From the NCBI RefSeq assembly GCF_030209445.1, contig NZ_JARVSD010000005.1, positions 203,797 to 267,796 on the forward strand: a DNA stretch of 64,000 nucleotides, in the 5' to 3' direction. A program made the position numbers and the translations under genes. The stretch is from Promicromonospora sp. MEB111. Its GTDB lineage: Bacteria; Actinomycetota; Actinomycetes; Actinomycetales; Cellulomonadaceae. The notes below the pieces were generated by a model. It was not told where the DNA came from. It ran no database searches and was given only the letters and a program-made list of their open reading frames with translations. Shown piece by piece: positions 61,381 through 64,000 of this stretch; position 1 is the stretch's first letter, and each line of letters opens with the position of its first letter.

Positions 61381-62343
61381 GTGCGTTTTGTCCGTGGCCT
61401 CATCACCGTCGTGCTCTGGATCATCGCGATCCCCCTGCTCCTCGTGGCGCTCGCCAGGGTGCTCCCGTTCGACAACGTGGTCCCCCTGCCCCAGCTCGTC
61501 GCCTTCTCGCCGTGGGTCACGCTCGCGGCGCTGCCGCTGCTGATCGTCGCGCTGTTCTCGCGGCGCTGGGTGCTGACCGCGCTGCTCGGGGTCTCGTTCG
61601 CGGGCTTCCTGTACTGGATGGTGCCCTTCTTCGTGCCGCCGGAGACGTCCACGGCGGCCGACCCGGACGATGCGGGCACGCTGCGCGTCATGACGGTGAA
61701 CGCCCTGTACGGGCAGGCCGACGCCAAGACCGTGGTGGGGCTCGTGAAGTCCCAGAACGTCGAGGTGCTCTCGGTCCAGGAGCTCACGCCCGACTTCGAG
61801 CGGGCCCTCGCCGACGCCGGCCTCGACGAGCTGCTGGCGCACAGCTTCACCGTCCCCGCCGAGGACAGCCCCGCGGGCAGCGGGCTCTGGTCGACCACCG
61901 AGCTGACCGAGGTGCAGCAGATGAGCGGCACCACCTTCTCCATGCCGTCGGCCCTGGTCGACGTCGGCGGCACCGACGTCCGCGTCACCGTGGTGCACCC
62001 CTACCCGCCGATGCCGGCGGACGTCACCACGTGGCGCACCGAGCTCGTCGAGCTCACGGAGAAGGCCCACGAGGACCCGACGCCGCAGATCCTGGCCGGC
62101 GACTTCAACGCCACGTACGACCACGTGACGTTCCGCGGCCTGCTCGGCTCGCGCTTCCTGGACGCGACCCGCGAGTGGGGTGCGGGTCCGACCGTGACCT
62201 GGCCGGAGGGCAGCCGGGTGCCGGCGCTGTTCGCGCTGGACCACGTGGTGGTGGAGAAGGACATGCCCGTCTCCGACGTGGTGTCCATGCAGGTCCCCGG
62301 GACCGACCACCGGGCGCTGGTGGCGACCGTCGTCGTCGAATAG
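61381..62343 (+). CDS. membrane-anchored endonuclease/exonuclease/phosphatase-fold protein
   Basis: 320 residues. Three N-terminal membrane helices (about 4-80) put the catalytic EEP domain (about 95-320) outside the cell. Motifs: VMTVNALYG, QELTP (metal Glu), GDFNATYDH (about 240-248) and the C-terminal GTDHRALVA with the catalytic His. Resembles secreted DNase-I-fold proteins of actinobacteria; substrate (DNA, lipid or phosphoester) unknown. GTG 61381 after TAGGGT, leaderless type. Confidence 0.82.
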   Translation: MRFVRGLITVVLWIIAIPLLLVALARVLPFDNVVPLPQLVAFSPWVTLAALPLLIVALFSRRWVLTALLGVSFAGFLYWMVPFFVPPETSTAADPDDAGTLRVMTVNALYGQADAKTVVGLVKSQNVEVLSVQELTPDFERALADAGLDELLAHSFTVPAEDSPAGSGLWSTTELTEVQQMSGTTFSMPSALVDVGGTDVRVTVVHPYPPMPADVTTWRTELVELTEKAHEDPTPQILAGDFNATYDHVTFRGLLGSRFLDATREWGAGPTVTWPEGSRVPALFALDHVVVEKDMPVSDVVSMQVPGTDHRALVATVVVE

Positions 62344-62378
62344 CACAGCGACACCGCGCGGGGAGCGCGGAACCGGCT

Positions 62379-62384
62379 TATGTT
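62379..62384 (+). promoter_or_regulatory. -10 box supporting the RNB start
   Basis: TATGTT, 7 nt before the GTG at 62392. Its position favours that start over the ATG at 62380, which lies within the box. Confidence 0.42.
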
Positions 62385-62391
62385 CGCAGTT

Positions 62392-64000
62392 GTGCCGACC
62401 CGTCAGATGCGCCTCGCGCCCGCCGCTACCGACGAAGTGAGTGGTGCCCTCGCGGCTCTTCGCGCCGAGGTCGGCCTGCCCGCGATGTTCCCGCAGGACG
62501 TGCTCGAGGAGGCTCTCGCGGCCGCCGGGCACGACGTCTCCGCGGGCCGGACCGACCACCGCGACATCGCGTTCGTCACGATCGACCCGCCCGGCTCCAA
62601 GGACCTGGACCAGGCGGTCCACGTGGAGCAGTCCGGCGAGGGCTACGTGGTGCACTACGCCATCGCGGACCTGGGCGCGTTCGTGGTCCCGGGCGGCGCG
62701 ATCGACGCGGAGGTGCACCGCCGGGGCATGACCGTCTACGGGCCGGACGCCCGCACGCCGCTCCACCCGAAGGTCCTGTCCGAGGGCGCGGCGAGCCTGC
62801 TGCCCGAGGAGGACCGGCCCGCCGTGCTGTGGACGGTGACCCTCGACGCGCGCGGCATCATCAAGGGCGCCGCGCTGGAGCGCGCGTACGTGCGCAGCCG
62901 GGAGCGGCTCACGTACGCCGAGGTGCAGTCGACCCTCGACGCGGGCACGGCGAGCGAGTCGCTGCAGCTCCTGGCCGACGTGGGCCGCCTGCGCCAGTCG
63001 CTGGAGCTCGCGCGCGGCGGCGTCTCGCTGTCGGTTCCCGAGCAGGAGGTGGAGCGGCGCGAGGACGGCACCTACACGCTGTCGTTCCGGCGGAACCTCC
63101 CGGTCGAGGACTGGAACGCGCAGATCTCGCTGCTCACGGGCATCGCCGCCGCGCACCTCATGCGCGAGGCGGGCGTGGGCATCCTGCGTACCCTCCCCGA
63201 GGCCGACCCGCGCGACCTGGCCCGGCTGCACCGCACCGCACGTGCGCTCGGCATCGACTGGCCGGACGACCTCCCGTACGCGCGCCTCGTCCCCACGCTC
63301 GTCTCGCGCATCCCCGAGCACGCGGCGTTCCTCAACGAGGCGACCACGCTCTTCCGCGGGGCCGGGTACGTCGCCTTCGGCATGCCAGGGCCCGACGGCG
63401 TCGTCGTGCCGACGCCCGAGAACACCCGGCACGCCGCCATCGCCGCCGACTACGCGCACGTCACGGCGCCGCTGCGCCGCCTCGTGGACCGGTACGCGAC
63501 CGAGATCTGCCTCGCCGTCTCCGCGGGCCGGCCCGTGCCCCCGTGGGTGCTGGAGGCGCTGCCGGCCCTGCCCGGCGTCATGGCCGAGACCGGCCGCCGC
63601 GCCTCGTCGTTCGAGCGCGAGTGCGTGGACATCGTCGAGGCCTCGCTCCTCGCGGACCGTCTGGGCGAGGAGTTCGACGGCGTGGTGGTCGACGTCGACG
63701 AGCCGGACAAGGAGCTGCAGCGGGGCGAGGTCGTGCTGCGCGACCCGGCCGTCCGCGCGCGTGTGGTGGGTCCCGCGCTGCCCCTGGGCGACGAGGTGCG
63801 GGTCCAGCTCGCCGAGGCCGACGTCGCCGAGCGGCGCGTGACGTTCACTCTCGGTGGTCCGCTGGCGGGCCGGGCGGCGGACGCCGCCGGGCGTCCGGAG
63901 CACCGGGCCGGGGGAGCGGCCGGAGCGCCCGAGCGGGGTGGACGGCGCGCGGCCCGGCGCGCCTCGGCGGGCACGAGCGGCCACGCCGCCGCGCCGACGC
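62392..64000 (+). CDS. RNB-domain ribonuclease (RNase II/R family), 3' end outside window
   Basis: 536 residues seen, cut by the right edge. The RNB catalytic motif IDPPGSKDLDQAV shows D65, D71 and D73, and the later YAHVTAPLRRLVDRYATE (about 361-378) with conserved Arg residues is the second half of the active site. No N-terminal cold-shock or S1 domain precedes the RNB domain, as usual for actinobacterial RNB proteins. The visible C-terminus (about 485 on) is an Arg/Gly/Ala-rich tail. GTG 62392 chosen because TATGTT lies 7 nt upstream. Confidence 0.85.
   Translation, partial: MPTRQMRLAPAATDEVSGALAALRAEVGLPAMFPQDVLEEALAAAGHDVSAGRTDHRDIAFVTIDPPGSKDLDQAVHVEQSGEGYVVHYAIADLGAFVVPGGAIDAEVHRRGMTVYGPDARTPLHPKVLSEGAASLLPEEDRPAVLWTVTLDARGIIKGAALERAYVRSRERLTYAEVQSTLDAGTASESLQLLADVGRLRQSLELARGGVSLSVPEQEVERREDGTYTLSFRRNLPVEDWNAQISLLTGIAAAHLMREAGVGILRTLPEADPRDLARLHRTARALGIDWPDDLPYARLVPTLVSRIPEHAAFLNEATTLFRGAGYVAFGMPGPDGVVVPTPENTRHAAIAADYAHVTAPLRRLVDRYATEICLAVSAGRPVPPWVLEALPALPGVMAETGRRASSFERECVDIVEASLLADRLGEEFDGVVVDVDEPDKELQRGEVVLRDPAVRARVVGPALPLGDEVRVQLAEADVAERRVTFTLGGPLAGRAADAAGRPEHRAGGAAGAPERGGRRAARRASAGTSGHAAAPT

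Overview
The window is a contiguous chromosomal stretch of a very GC-rich actinobacterium. Codons end almost always in G or C, GTG starts are common, and many genes have a TAnnnT box 6-7 nt before the start codon (leaderless mRNAs). An F420-type luciferase-like oxidoreductase, a SAM-IV riboswitch, a DUF222 gene with a LexA box, a block matching the mycobacterial htdX-fabG4-fadA2-fadE5 cluster, and secreted GH3 and GH16 beta-glucan hydrolases all fit. A soil or plant-polymer-degrading member of the Micrococcales (Cellulomonas/Cellulosimicrobium/Promicromonospora type) is the best guess; this is inference. I see no prophage, transposase, CRISPR array, rRNA or tRNA.

Layout. 0-2.6 kb: an alpha/beta hydrolase, a 2-oxoglutarate/Fe(II) oxygenase behind a structured leader, and a rhodanese. 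2.6-8.0 kb: a CitAB-like two-component system divergent from tctCBA (tripartite tricarboxylate uptake). 8-17 kb: SDR, CorA, pyrE, HAD phosphatase, DedA, TrmH/SpoU methyltransferase, MFS exporter and class II fructose-bisphosphate aldolase. 17-21 kb: a SpoIIE-type phosphatase/kinase between two STAS antagonists. 21-27 kb: DUF3151, purA, purD, a hydrolase, purS and purQ. 27-32 kb: a double GNAT, an MBL hydrolase and a GH3 beta-glucosidase. 32-38.6 kb: a sulfur block (rhodanese-metZ behind a SAM-I-like leader; a cysteine-desulfurase-like gene behind a SAM-IV riboswitch), a small membrane protein behind a CsoR-like operator, and an amidase. 38.9-43 kb: a CmpX-type channel protein, a secreted repeat peptide, an LLM oxidoreductase, a TrmB/LuxR regulator and a hydrolase. 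43-50 kb: a beta-oxidation block (MaoC hydratase, FabG4, FadA | TetR, acyl-CoA dehydrogenase/oxidase). 50-57.7 kb: small membrane and lipoprotein genes, a truncated SOS-controlled DUF222 gene, a protein with a long disordered tail, a NarL/DesK-type two-component system, GNAT and EamA. 57.8-64 kb: GH16 laminarinase, purL, an exo/endonuclease/phosphatase-fold protein and an RNB ribonuclease cut by the window edge.

How it works together. The purine genes (purA, purD, purSQ, purL) are scattered over about 40 kb; purA, purS and purL each have a TAGACT box upstream, as if they form one regulon. The two SAM-sensing leaders put sulfur and methionine genes under SAM feedback. The tct genes face their presumed sensor pair.

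The most unusual signal lies between genes. At least fourteen long, near-perfect inverted repeats (arms 11-31 bp) sit at gene ends, mostly between convergent genes, without a T-tract. Several fall into dispersed sequence families: a TGTCAGA-CAGGT family (four copies), an AGATCTGGTGG family (two near-identical copies 29 kb apart), and a GTAAC-stem family with a conserved AGCACTGCTA loop (three copies). They may be terminators, but the sequence sharing and the conserved loop suggest a dispersed repeat or RNA element. The structured leader at 755-859 is the second best candidate for something undescribed.
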